Source of the DNA: Acidobacteriota bacterium
Lineage (GTDB): Bacteria; Acidobacteriota; Thermoanaerobaculia; Multivoradales; J023
Direction of reading: 5' to 3'
Assembly (NCBI GenBank): GCA_029263315.1
Contig: JAJCXR010000049.1
Location: forward strand, 101,524-165,523
Length of the DNA stretch: 64,000 bases
Shown: positions 16,108 through 24,483 of the stretch, piece after piece
How positions within the stretch are numbered: the first letter of the stretch is position 1
Layout: every line of letters starts with the position of its first letter
Program-made: the position numbers and the translations under genes
The notes under the pieces: model-generated
Seen by the model: the letters and a program-made list of their open reading frames with translations, nothing else
What the model was told of the DNA's origin: nothing
The model's database searches: none

Positions 16108-17229
16108 TCATGCCGTGTGGTGGCGCTGCACTCCCGGAGCTCCCAAGGCGATGTCCAAGGGCTCCAGGGGGTCGAGAAAACGCCATTCGGCCAATCGTTC
16201 CGGTTGCGGGTGGGCTATCAACAGCGATCCCGCCCCGGGCCCCCCTAAGGCACCGGCCCCCGAAATCTTGGCCGCTCCTCCCTCCGCTTCGATTTGTCGC
16301 ACCACCTCTTGGAGGCCGGCCGGTACCACCCCGAGATCCTCCAACCCCGCCTGGAATCGGCGCAGCAGGGGAATCAACCCCGTAACGACCATCGGCTCCG
16401 GCGCCAACAGGCCTCGGCGCAGCTCCCGGGTGGCCTCCACCATCGCCGTCATCGCCCCATCGAAACGCCGACGCTGATGCTGGCGAAGACGGCGCACCGC
16501 CGCCACCACCTCGCCGGTGTCTTGGGCCGGCGAGCCGGAGTTGAAAATTCTGATCTGGCGCAGCCACGGCGGCGTCGACGTCATGGGCTCGATGCGCAAC
16601 CCCTCGCCGTCGTCTCGGTGGGCCCAGACCAAACCACCGTGCAGCACCGTGGCGCTGTCGATCCCCGAGGGCATGCCGTGCTGCCGGCGCTCGATGTCCA
16701 AGGTCAGACGCTCCAAGGTCATGGCATCGAGCTCTTTGCCATGCCAAGCGGCCAACCCCACCACCAAGACGGCGGCGACGGCGGCGGAGCTGCCAAAACC
16801 TGCCCCCAGGGGGATGTCCGATTGCAAATGCAGGCGCATTCCCAGGCCTTGGCCGTCCACTTCCGTCCCTTCGGCGGCCAGGGTCCTCGCCGTCTCGCCC
16901 AGGGCCACTTTTACCAAATGGGCAGGGTCCTCGCCGCGGACCCGGGCAAAGGACTCCTGCGATGGCGCCTGGCGATAGCGTTCCCAGGCTTCGGCTGCGC
17001 GGCGGGCATCCGCCAGCAGTGACGACCAAGAGCAGTGCTGCTCGACACCGATGAGGGGAATGTCGAGCCGTACCCCGGAGCCCGCCATCGGCTCGAAGCG
17101 GGCATGCAAACGGCGGTCGATGGCCGTCACCAGGGCCGGATGCCCATAGACGGCGGCATGCTCGCCCATCAGAATTGTCTTGCCCGGGGCAGAGACCACC
17201 AGCGGCGGCCGATCTAGGCTGCGTTGCAT
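16108..17229 (-). CDS. mvk: Mevalonate kinase
   Basis: A 373-residue GHMP kinase that phosphorylates mevalonate. It shows SAPGKTILMGEHAAVYGHP at the N-terminus, the ATP loop IPLGAGFGSSAAVAAV, GIDSATVLHGG with the catalytic Asp, and the C-terminal KISGAGALGGPGAGSL. ATG 17229 starts the conserved region; the open frame further upstream runs through a repeat element that begins 12 bases before this ATG. No clear Shine-Dalgarno is seen. A 103-bp gap separates it from the decarboxylase gene downstream; it holds a short T-rich run but no convincing terminator. Confidence 0.9.
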   Translation of the reverse strand: MQRSLDRPPLVVSAPGKTILMGEHAAVYGHPALVTAIDRRLHARFEPMAGSGVRLDIPLIGVEQHCSWSSLLADARRAAEAWERYRQAPSQESFARVRGEDPAHLVKVALGETARTLAAEGTEVDGQGLGMRLHLQSDIPLGAGFGSSAAVAAVLVVGLAAWHGKELDAMTLERLTLDIERRQHGMPSGIDSATVLHGGLVWAHRDDGEGLRIEPMTSTPPWLRQIRIFNSGSPAQDTGEVVAAVRRLRQHQRRRFDGAMTAMVEATRELRRGLLAPEPMVVTGLIPLLRRFQAGLEDLGVVPAGLQEVVRQIEAEGGAAKISGAGALGGPGAGSLLIAHPQPERLAEWRFLDPLEPLDIALGAPGVQRHHTA

Positions 17230-17241
17230 GCTCGAGCTTCG

Positions 17242-17407
17242 CTTAGGGTCCGCAAAAAATAAGTTCCCAGCATCGAGTGGGCGAGGGCGCGCCTGTCGCC
17301 AGGCGCGCGAGGGAGGCGTATTTGTGGTACGTCGCAGCGAGCGCAACGCCGCGAGAGGTGATGCGATTGCCCCCGAATGCGGAAGATATTTTGGCGCGGA
17401 CCCTTAG
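17242..17407. repeat. Dispersed long-hairpin repeat, family 1, copy A (MITE-like)
   Basis: About 165 bp lying between the HMG-CoA reductase and mevalonate kinase genes. Its ends are inverted repeats: CTTAGGGTCCGC on the left and GCGGACCCTTAG on the right. The next bases (AAATAAGTTCC on the left, GGAAGATATTTT on the right) and the interior also pair, so nearly the whole element can fold into one imperfect hairpin whose tip is near GTACGTC. A second copy, in the same orientation and about 90 percent alike by eye, runs off the right edge at 63849-64000. No transposase is encoded. Confidence 0.85.
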
Positions 17408-17466
17408 GTAACCACTGGACCCCACGACGCTGCCGCAGGGCCGGTGAAGAATCGCGACCAGGAATC

Positions 17467-18759
17467 TCAGCTCTTGGCGCCGCTGCGCCCAAGCTTTTCG
17501 TGGGCACGGGCCAAATCCCGCGAGGTCAACGCCGACAGCAGAGACAGCTCACCCGCCAGGACGGAGGCACCGAGGATCTCCGCCAACCGCATCACCGCGT
17601 GCCCCGGGCGCTCGGAGTCGGCCTGCACGCCCAACAGGGCCAAGGCCTCCTGCTGCGTCGCCAGACTGGTGCCGCCACCCACCGCCGCCAGGGGCACGTC
17701 GGGCAAATAGACGGAAGCGATGACCCCCTCTGGCCCTCGGGGCTCGATGGTGGTGACGCCGACGGCGCTTTCCGCCACTTGCGCCGGGTCCTGGCCGGTG
17801 GCCAAGAAAAAGGCCGCCAGGATGTTGGCGAAGTGGGCGTTGAAGCCCAACGAGCCGGCGGCGATGGAACCCAGCAGGTTCTTGCGATACTGCACCTCCA
17901 CCAGGGCGCGGGCGTTGGTCTTCAACACCTTGTGCAGAATCTGCTTGTCCAACTGCACCTCGGCGAACAGACGTTTGCCGCGACCCTCTTGGAAATTGAC
18001 GTGGGAAGGTTTCTTGTCGACACAAAAATTGCCCGACAGGGAAACGCACTCGACCCCGGTTTGCGGCTCGATGAAATCTTCGATCACCCGGTCGCAGGCG
18101 ATGGTGGCCATGTTCATGCCCATGGCATCGCCAGAGTCGAAACGGAAACGCAGGAAGACCGTCGTACCCATGGCTTGGGGCCGGATGTCGAGGAGCTTCA
18201 AGAACCTGGAGCCAGCTTCGGTGCGACGGCGGATTTCCTCCGTGTTGACCTCCAGCCACTGGATGAATTCTCGGGTTTCAACAACCCCGGAGGTGCGGAA
18301 GACCGGGGCCCTCGTGATGCCCACGTTATCGACCCGTACCACCGCCCCGCCGGCCTCCCGCAGGGCTCGGCAACCGCGGTTGGTGCTCGCCACCAGCGCT
18401 CCTTCGGTGGTCGCCAACGGCACGTAGAGCTCTTCGTCCTGCACGTACTCGCCGCGGATGCGCAGCGGACCGATGACCCCCACCGGCACTTGCACGGCAC
18501 CGAGGAAGTTCTCGCAGTTTTGACGCGACACCCGCTCGTCGTCGAAGGGGTAGTGGCCCATGCTGTCGAGGCGGGCGCCGGAGATTTTGCTCAAGGCGTC
18601 TCGCCGGACCTCCGCCTGCCGACGTGCCGACATCTCCTTCGGCAACTGATGGAAGCGGAGGTCACCCTCCGCCAGGGCATCGACCAGCTCCTGCCGGGCA
18701 TCCCGTGGGGCGGATTCTTCTGCGGTGACGAGCGATAGGGCGGCTTGACTTTCGTTCAT
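17467..18759 (-). CDS. hmgA: Hydroxymethylglutaryl-CoA reductase, class I-like
   Basis: The 430-residue enzyme reduces HMG-CoA to mevalonate, the committed step of the pathway. It has the substrate motif ENFLGAVQVPVGVIGPL, the catalytic Glu in ATTEGALVASTNRG, the catalytic Asp in GDAMGMNM, the nucleotide-binding VGGGT, and a C-terminal catalytic His in LARAHEKLGRSG. These resemble class I (eukaryote/archaeal-like) enzymes rather than the class II type common in bacteria. There are no membrane helices. The start at 18759 follows GGGGAG; the 711-residue open frame to 19602 only adds shadow sequence of the isomerase gene. Confidence 0.93.
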   Translation of the reverse strand: MNESQAALSLVTAEESAPRDARQELVDALAEGDLRFHQLPKEMSARRQAEVRRDALSKISGARLDSMGHYPFDDERVSRQNCENFLGAVQVPVGVIGPLRIRGEYVQDEELYVPLATTEGALVASTNRGCRALREAGGAVVRVDNVGITRAPVFRTSGVVETREFIQWLEVNTEEIRRRTEAGSRFLKLLDIRPQAMGTTVFLRFRFDSGDAMGMNMATIACDRVIEDFIEPQTGVECVSLSGNFCVDKKPSHVNFQEGRGKRLFAEVQLDKQILHKVLKTNARALVEVQYRKNLLGSIAAGSLGFNAHFANILAAFFLATGQDPAQVAESAVGVTTIEPRGPEGVIASVYLPDVPLAAVGGGTSLATQQEALALLGVQADSERPGHAVMRLAEILGASVLAGELSLLSALTSRDLARAHEKLGRSGAKS

Positions 18760-18782
18760 ATCGGACTCCCCTGAGGTCACTA

Positions 18783-19844
18783 TCAATACCTCGTGACCAG
18801 CTGGATGCGTCGCAACTCGTCGAGAGTGCGGGCACCGGCACAGAACATGGCGATCCGCAACTCGCGGACGGTCTGCTGAATCTTCTCGTAGACGGCCTCC
18901 GCCGATTCGACGGCGGGGCCCAGGAAAGGTTGGGCCAAACCCACCACATGGGCCCCCATGGCAATGGCCTTGGCAACATCGACACCGTTGCGAACTCCGC
19001 CGCTGCCGATCACCGTGACGTCCTCGAGGGCGGCCAACTGGCCGATCGAGTCCGGCGTCGGTACGCCCCAACCGGCGAACAGCTCGCCCAAAGGTACTTC
19101 GTCGGCCCGGGCCGCTTCGATGCGAGCCCAGCTGGTACCGCCGAGACCGGCGCTGTCGAGGATGCGCACCCCGGCGTCCAGCAGGCGTTGGGCCGTCTTG
19201 CCGGACAAACCACAGCCGATCTCCTTGACGATCACCGGCACGCTGAGCCCTTCGACCACCTCGGCAATTCGGGGCAGCAAATCCGCGAAATTGCACTGTC
19301 CTTCCGGCTGCAACGCCTCCTGCAGCGGATTGAGATGCAGGGCCAAGGCATCGGCACCGATCATGTCCACCGCCCGCTGACAGTGCTCGACGGTGAAACC
19401 GTAGTTCAGCTGCACGGCCCCCAAATTGCCCAACAGGGGCGCCGTCGGCGCATGGCGACGCACCACGAAGCTGGCAGCGGTGGTGGGATCTTCCAGAGCC
19501 TTGCGCTGCGAGCCGACCCCGAGGGCGATGCCCGAGCGCTCCGCCGCTTCCGCCAAGTGGCGATTGATCGAGGTGGCGCTGCCGGTGCCGCCGGTCATGC
19601 ACGACACCAACAAGGGTGCCGCCAAGGTTTTGCCCAAGAACGGAACCGTCAAGTCGAGGCTCCCGTAGTCGAGCTCCGGCAGGGCCTCGTGCACGAAGGC
19701 GTAGCGGTCGAAGAAGCGACTCTCCGATTGCATGCGCCGATCGAGGGAGAGCTCAATGTGCTCGAGCTTTCGATCACGTTCTTCTTCGGCCATTGGAGCT
19801 TCGACCCTCGGTTCTTCTTCGACCCTTGGTGCTGTCGGGCTCAT
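18783..19844 (-). CDS. fni: Type 2 isopentenyl-diphosphate delta-isomerase (FMN-dependent)
   Basis: The 353-residue enzyme interconverts IPP and DMAPP using reduced FMN. Family motifs are RKLEHIELSL, the flavin-site LLVSCMTGGTGSA, GVGSQRKALED, HLNPLQEALQPEG, VPVIVKEIGCGLS and IGSGGVRNGVDVAKAIAMGA. The start may be ATG 19844 or the internal ATG at 19793 (MAEEERDRKLEH), since the first 17 residues look like a weakly conserved tail. It precedes HMG-CoA reductase by 23 bp and clearly belongs to the same operon. Confidence 0.93.
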   Translation of the reverse strand: MSPTAPRVEEEPRVEAPMAEEERDRKLEHIELSLDRRMQSESRFFDRYAFVHEALPELDYGSLDLTVPFLGKTLAAPLLVSCMTGGTGSATSINRHLAEAAERSGIALGVGSQRKALEDPTTAASFVVRRHAPTAPLLGNLGAVQLNYGFTVEHCQRAVDMIGADALALHLNPLQEALQPEGQCNFADLLPRIAEVVEGLSVPVIVKEIGCGLSGKTAQRLLDAGVRILDSAGLGGTSWARIEAARADEVPLGELFAGWGVPTPDSIGQLAALEDVTVIGSGGVRNGVDVAKAIAMGAHVVGLAQPFLGPAVESAEAVYEKIQQTVRELRIAMFCAGARTLDELRRIQLVTRY

Positions 19845-19920
19845 GTCAGTGCTGCCCCCTGGGAGGCGGCGTGATGTCGCCGGGTGATCTCTCCCACGGA
19901 GGCTGCTACGTCGAGGCAGC

Positions 19921-20691
19921 TCACAGCGAGGTATCGAGCAAGTGCTGAATTTTTTCCCGATAGCTGCGGCTCAAGGTCAAGCGCTGACCGCTCTTGAGCA
20001 CCACCAGATAGTCGCCATGGAACTGCTGCTGCAACTCACGGATGCGCTCGATGTTGACGATGGTCGAGCGGTGAATGCGGATGAATTGGCTGTCATCGAG
20101 GCGCTCTTCGAGCCGACTCATGGTCTCCCGCAGCATGTGGGATTCACCGTTGGCGTGCAGCCGCACATAGTTGCCCGCCGCATCCACCCAATCGAGGTCG
20201 GAAATCTTGATGAAGATGACGCGACCGGAGGTCTTGACCACCAAGCGGTCGGGATGGCGGGACCGACGGGACGCCACCTCGGCGAGCAACGACTGGAGCT
20301 GATCCTTGACTTGATCCGTCTGCTGCCGCTGCCACTCCTCGCGGGCACGGTCCAGGGCTTTGCGAAAGCGCTCCCGATCAAAGGGTTTCAACAGGTAGTC
20401 GACGGCGTGCACGTCGAAGGCCTTGATGGCATATTGATCGAAGGCGGTGGTGAAGATGACCGTCGGCAGGGCCAGCTCGTCCACCTGCTCGAGCACATCG
20501 AAGCCATCGAGCTCGGGCATCTGGATATCGAGAAACAGCAGATCGGGACGCTCGCGGTCGATGGTGGCCACCGCTTCGCGACCGTCACGACACTCGCCGA
20601 TGATCTCGATGTCTTCTTCCCGCTCCAAAAAACCCCGCAGCTTTTCGCGGGCCAAGGGCTCGTCGTCGACGATGAGGGTACGAATCGGCAT
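19921..20691 (-). CDS. LytTR-family response regulator
   Basis: A 256-residue DNA-binding response regulator. Residues 1-120 form a receiver domain: acidic pair in LIVDDEPLAREKL, phospho-Asp in LLFLDIQMPELDG, Lys in YLLKPFDRERF. Residues 155-256 form a LytTR domain with RLVVKTSGRVIFIKISDLDW and FIRIHRSTIVN. No partner histidine kinase gene is adjacent. It lies 76 bp upstream of the type 2 isomerase gene in the same direction, so it could be the first gene of, or a regulator for, the isoprenoid operon; that is inference from position only. Confidence 0.95.
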   Translation of the reverse strand: MPIRTLIVDDEPLAREKLRGFLEREEDIEIIGECRDGREAVATIDRERPDLLFLDIQMPELDGFDVLEQVDELALPTVIFTTAFDQYAIKAFDVHAVDYLLKPFDRERFRKALDRAREEWQRQQTDQVKDQLQSLLAEVASRRSRHPDRLVVKTSGRVIFIKISDLDWVDAAGNYVRLHANGESHMLRETMSRLEERLDDSQFIRIHRSTIVNIERIRELQQQFHGDYLVVLKSGQRLTLSRSYREKIQHLLDTSL

Positions 20692-20961
20692 CAGATGGAA
20701 TCTCCGTCGGGTTTCGGCGCCGACGCCAAGGGAGCCGGAAAGGGCTCGGGCGCCGTGGTGAGATTATCTCCGCTGACCCCACCCGGACGGTGTCAGGATT
20801 CCCTCAGAAGTGTCACGGAAGTGTCACGCTCTGCCGTGAGCCATCACCGGGCCAGCCGATCGACCCGCATCGGAGGCACAACACACCCCTTCGAAGGACA
20901 CGGCATTCGGTAAGAGGTTTTGCGACTCACCCCGCCACACGCCCCATTCGGAACATTATGG

Positions 20962-20991
20962 TTGGCCATTGTCATGGACCCGGCCTATATT
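20962..20991 (+). promoter_or_regulatory. Candidate sigma70-type promoter for the cysteine-rich peptide gene
   Basis: TTGGCC (20962-20967) and TATATT (20986-20991) are separated by 18 bases, about 80 bases before the ATG at 21071. The rest of the 379-bp gap (20692-21070) between the divergent LytTR gene and this gene shows no other recognisable feature. Confidence 0.35.
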
Positions 20992-21070
20992 GATCGTACT
21001 TTGATCGACGGAGGTCCGTGACCTCGAACACTCACAGCGACTGGGCCAGATGCGGCCCAAAGGAGCACCC

Positions 21071-21397
21071 ATGACACAGCGTTTGACATTCGCAAACCTC
21101 GTTCTTGCTGCCTGTACCCTCGCCCTGGTCATTGTTGGAGCCTCGTCCTTGGTCGCCACTGAAGTGGAGGTCGCTGCCGAGTCGGCGGTCAGCGTTTGCT
21201 CGCTGCCAACTGCCGAGTTGACGGCGGACCAAGTCACCTTCCCCATCACACCTGAATTCGCCACGGCGTCGAATTTCCTGCCGGGGCCCTTGGGAATCGG
21301 CTGCATCCCCGGTGGCACCTGCAACGCCGACTGGCAATGCGGCGGCCCGTCCCGGGGATACTGCAAGGCAGTGCCTGGCCACTGCGTTTGCCTGTAG
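21071..21397 (+). CDS. Small secreted cysteine-rich protein
   Basis: A 108-residue protein with a strong ribosome-binding site (AAAGGAG, six bases before ATG 21071). Residues 1-30 form a signal-type hydrophobic segment (LVLAACTLALVIVGASSLVA). The mature part is short and ends in a compact cysteine block, GCIPGGTCNADWQC then GYCKAVPGHCVCL, with six cysteines in about 33 residues, suggesting a disulfide-rich knot. There is no lipobox in the usual place. I do not recognise the family; a structural peptide, an inhibitor or a toxin are all possible. The gene stands alone with its own likely promoter. Confidence 0.75.
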   Translation: MTQRLTFANLVLAACTLALVIVGASSLVATEVEVAAESAVSVCSLPTAELTADQVTFPITPEFATASNFLPGPLGIGCIPGGTCNADWQCGGPSRGYCKAVPGHCVCL

Positions 21398-21462
21398 CCT
21401 GAGCCTTTCTCCGACGGGCACCGCCTGGGTGCTCGTCGTGCAGCGACGTCGTGCAACAATCT

Positions 21463-21684
21463 TTACGCCTCGGATCCACCGCCGACCGTCTTGCGACGTT
21501 TCCATTCATCGGTCAGCAGCCCCTCAAATCCCCAGTTCTCCTCAGCGATCTCCTGAATGACGATGTGAATGTGCTCCGGCTTCTTGCCCAGGTGGCGGAC
21601 CAACGAGTCGGTGACGTCTTGGACGAGGGCCGCCTTCTGCCGACGTGACGCCCCTTGGGTGATCTGAACATTGACGTAAGGCAT
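21463..21684 (-). CDS. 4-oxalocrotonate tautomerase-family protein
   Basis: A 73-residue tautomerase. After removal of Met it begins with Pro (MPYVNVQITQGASRRQK), the catalytic N-terminal proline of the family; the extension to 21723 would bury this proline, so ATG 21684 is chosen. GAGGAG lies in front of it. The helix-strand layout and HIHIVIQEIAEENWGFEG match the family. The substrate is unknown. Confidence 0.9.
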   Translation of the reverse strand: MPYVNVQITQGASRRQKAALVQDVTDSLVRHLGKKPEHIHIVIQEIAEENWGFEGLLTDEWKRRKTVGGGSEA

Positions 21685-21757
21685 TGCATCTCCTCTGACA
21701 AACCGTTGCGGTAGGATGCCCATGCGGTGACGGCACCGCTACTTTGAGGACCCTGCC

Positions 21758-22765
21758 ATGCTGCGACGCTTCAATACTCCCGTTCTGGTCATCTACTTGA
21801 TCTACCTGGCGGCCATTGCCATGACCACCGCCCTGCTGGTTTTCTGGGTATTGGTGGTGCAGCGTTTCAATACGGAAATCAATCAGATGGTGTCACGGCT
21901 GGGGGTCGAGTGGAACGGCTTCCACTGGTTCATCCATTCCACCGGCGCCATCCTGTTTTTTCTCGTCATCGTCGCCATCACCTATCTCCTGGGCATCACC
22001 CTCTCGGAGCGGCGTTACTCCCGCAAGCAAGAAGAGTTCCTTTCCAACATCACCCACGAGCTGAAGACGCCGGTGGCGGCGATTCAGCTCCACGGCCAGA
22101 CCTTGCAACACGGGGATCTGACGGCCGAAGAGCAGCAGCGTTTCGTTTCGTTCATCCTCAGCGAGGCGAACCGTATCGGCGGCCTAGTGGACAATTTGCT
22201 GGAGGGTAGCCGGCTGGCGGCGGAGGGGGGACGGGAGCTGCAACCGGTGGCTCTCAGGGAGTTCTTCCGCGATTATCAGGAGGCGGCACGCAATCGTTTC
22301 GATCTGCGCCAAATCGACCTCACCTTCGAAATTCAATCCCGTTCCGTGGTGATGGCCACCACCGAGGCCCTACAACGGGTGATGGACAATCTCATCGACA
22401 ACGCCCTACGCTTCACGGAGGCCGGCGGACGAGTGCTGTGCATGGTGCGGGACGGTCGGGGCTCGGCGGAGATCATCGTCTCGGATACGGGGGTCGGCAT
22501 CCCCAAGGGTGAGCTGGCCAAGATCTTCGGCCGCTTCTACCGTCTGAGCCGCGAAATCGGCGGCCGACGTCGTGGCACCGGCCTCGGGCTGTCCATCGTT
22601 CAGAGTTTGGTCAAAGAGATGGATGGCCACATCCGGGCCGTATCGTCCGAGAACCAACAGGGCACCCGCTTTGAGATCCGCCTACCCCACGCCGAGTTGG
22701 ACACCGACTCCGGGACCTCGGGCCCCGGCCCGGCCCAGCCCCGCCACCTCGACGGCCAGGGCTGA
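21758..22765 (+). CDS. Membrane sensor histidine kinase
   Basis: The 335-residue kinase has two membrane helices (about residues 10-34 and 66-87) framing a short ~30-residue extracytoplasmic loop, so it has hardly any sensor domain. The cytoplasmic part has a HisKA dimerisation domain with the H-box FLSNITHELKTPVAAIQLHG, then an HATPase domain with N-box MDNLIDNALRF, VSDTGVGIP and GTGLGLSIVQSL. It is followed 13 bp later by its likely partner, an OmpR-family regulator. The short loop suggests sensing within the membrane or through a partner protein. Confidence 0.95.
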   Translation: MLRRFNTPVLVIYLIYLAAIAMTTALLVFWVLVVQRFNTEINQMVSRLGVEWNGFHWFIHSTGAILFFLVIVAITYLLGITLSERRYSRKQEEFLSNITHELKTPVAAIQLHGQTLQHGDLTAEEQQRFVSFILSEANRIGGLVDNLLEGSRLAAEGGRELQPVALREFFRDYQEAARNRFDLRQIDLTFEIQSRSVVMATTEALQRVMDNLIDNALRFTEAGGRVLCMVRDGRGSAEIIVSDTGVGIPKGELAKIFGRFYRLSREIGGRRRGTGLGLSIVQSLVKEMDGHIRAVSSENQQGTRFEIRLPHAELDTDSGTSGPGPAQPRHLDGQG

Positions 22766-22778
22766 GGGCCAGAGCTCG

Positions 22779-23513
22779 ATGCAATCCAACGAGATCTCCG
22801 GCAGCCGTATTCTGGTGGTCGAGGACGAAGAGGCCATCGCCCAGGGGCTGCTCTTCAACCTAATGCGCAAAGGTTATGCCGTCGAGCTGGCCGAGGACGG
22901 CGAAAGCGCCCTGACCATGGCCCGGGAGGGGGAGTACGACCTCATCGTCCTCGACGTGCAGCTACCCAAGCTGGACGGCTTCGGTGTTTGCCAACAACTG
23001 CGCCAGGAGGGCATCCTCACCGCCGTGCTCATCCTCACCGCACGGGACCAACCGGACGACATCGTCTACGGGCTCAAGACCGGCGCCGACGACTACATGG
23101 TCAAACCCTTCGACTTGGCGGAGTTCCTCGCCCGGGTGGAAGGGTTGCTACGCCGCATGCAGTGGGCCCGCCGCGGTGGCGACGGCGGTGAAGACAGCAA
23201 GGACTCCCCCGAGGGGCGCTTCGACTTCGGCGATTATTGGGTCGACTTCAAGACCTGGCAAGCTCAAACCCGCGATGGCATCGTCGAGCTATCCCGCAAA
23301 GAGCTGGCGGTGATGCAAATCTTCGCCGAGAAGCCCAATCAAGTGATCACCCGTCGCGAGCTTCTAGACAAGGTCTGGGAGCTCCCCAACCACCCCAACA
23401 CTCGGGTGGTCGACAACGTCATCGTCGCCCTGCGCAAGTCCTTCGAAGAGAACGCCTGGACGCCGCGTCACATCCACAATGTGCGGGGGGTGGGGTACCG
23501 CTTTGTTCCCTGA
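22779..23513 (+). CDS. OmpR-family response regulator
   Basis: The 244-residue regulator has a receiver domain (VVEDEEAIAQG, phospho-Asp in LIVLDVQLPKLDGFG, Lys in DDYMVKPFDLAEF) and a C-terminal winged-helix domain (ELSRKELAVMQIF, RVVDNVIVALRKSFEEN, NVRGVGYRFVP). The ATG at 22779 is chosen over the longer open frame, which runs through the kinase gene. It forms a two-component pair with the upstream kinase. A 14-base sequence spanning its stop codon is repeated immediately downstream (23508-23521 and 23527-23540). Confidence 0.95.
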   Translation: MQSNEISGSRILVVEDEEAIAQGLLFNLMRKGYAVELAEDGESALTMAREGEYDLIVLDVQLPKLDGFGVCQQLRQEGILTAVLILTARDQPDDIVYGLKTGADDYMVKPFDLAEFLARVEGLLRRMQWARRGGDGGEDSKDSPEGRFDFGDYWVDFKTWQAQTRDGIVELSRKELAVMQIFAEKPNQVITRRELLDKVWELPNHPNTRVVDNVIVALRKSFEENAWTPRHIHNVRGVGYRFVP

Positions 23514-23550
23514 GCGTCACGTTGTGCCCTGAGCGTCACGCGACACGGAT

Positions 23551-24483
23551 TCAGTGAGGCCCCCCGGCATAATTCTTCTCACCGGCCTCGATGGCCAGCG
23601 GCAACATATTCTGGGGTGGCGCCAAGGGGCATGTGGCGAAGGGTGTAAAAGCGCAGGGTGGATTGTAGGCACGGTTGAAATCCACCACCACTTTACCCGT
23701 CTCGTCCGGCGCTTCGGTATAGAGGAAGCGGCCGCCACCGTAGGTGCTCTGGCCATTGGTTTGGTCGCCGAAGACGAGAAAAAACCCTCCATCGCTGCCG
23801 GTCAAGGTGTCGAGGCGGTGGATCGATCCGTCGAGATAGAATTCGAGGGCGGCCGGCGACTCCTCATGCACCGGTGGGCCGAGGACGTTGGGCACCGGAA
23901 TCTGCTTCGGCGGATCATAGGGCAAGACGGTGGCGATGGCCCGCCAACGCAGGCTCGCATCGTAGTAGTCCAAACCCTGGAATTGACGGGCGGTTTCGGC
24001 CTCGGAATCCTTGATGCGGACGCCGAAACGCCCCTGCCGCTCGATGATGTGAAACTGCACGTTGCCGAGATCCACCACCGTCGTGGCGGCGCTGGTGTCC
24101 GGCATCAGCTCACCGCCGCTGAAGGGCTCGTCCTCGACGATCACCGTCTCGCCCTCGGTCAGCTCGAGATGGACTTTGCCGTCCTGTAGCCGCAAAACTC
24201 CCAGGCGGGGGACCACCGAGGACGGCAGGACGACGCTGTTGGCGGCATCGCTACCCACCGGATTGTCCCCCTCCTCGAGCCAGTCGAGCCCCACCAGGCT
24301 GAGCCAGCCGTAGGGTCGGGTCAGGCCGTCGAGACGTTCTTGGCGCCAAGTCATCACCTCAGCCACCACTTGATCGTTGACTTGGGCTGTGGCTTCGTCC
24401 ATCTCGGGCTGCTTCTTCGATCCCCCTTGACAGGCCACAAGCCACGGAGTCGTCAATAAGAGGGCAAGGGCAAGTCGTCGCAT
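23551..24483 (-). CDS. DUF1684-family lipoprotein
   Basis: A 310-residue protein with a lipoprotein signal peptide (RRLALALLLTTPWLVACQGG, Cys at about 18). The DUF1684 signature runs through YGWLSLVGLDWLEEGDNPVG, EPFSGGELMPDT and the C-terminal AYNPPCAFTPFATCPLAPP with conserved cysteines, then LPLAIEAGEKNY. The function of this family is not known. ATG 24483 is preferred because it places the signal peptide at the N-terminus; the open frame reaches 24546. It is convergent with the response regulator gene. Confidence 0.88.
   Translation of the reverse strand: MRRLALALLLTTPWLVACQGGSKKQPEMDEATAQVNDQVVAEVMTWRQERLDGLTRPYGWLSLVGLDWLEEGDNPVGSDAANSVVLPSSVVPRLGVLRLQDGKVHLELTEGETVIVEDEPFSGGELMPDTSAATTVVDLGNVQFHIIERQGRFGVRIKDSEAETARQFQGLDYYDASLRWRAIATVLPYDPPKQIPVPNVLGPPVHEESPAALEFYLDGSIHRLDTLTGSDGGFFLVFGDQTNGQSTYGGGRFLYTEAPDETGKVVVDFNRAYNPPCAFTPFATCPLAPPQNMLPLAIEAGEKNYAGGPH

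Noticed and set aside
17467..19602. A 711-residue reading as a fused HMG-CoA reductase
   Set aside because: The extra N-terminal 281 residues are arginine/glycine-rich shadow of the isomerase gene; a good ribosome-binding site precedes the ATG at 18759.
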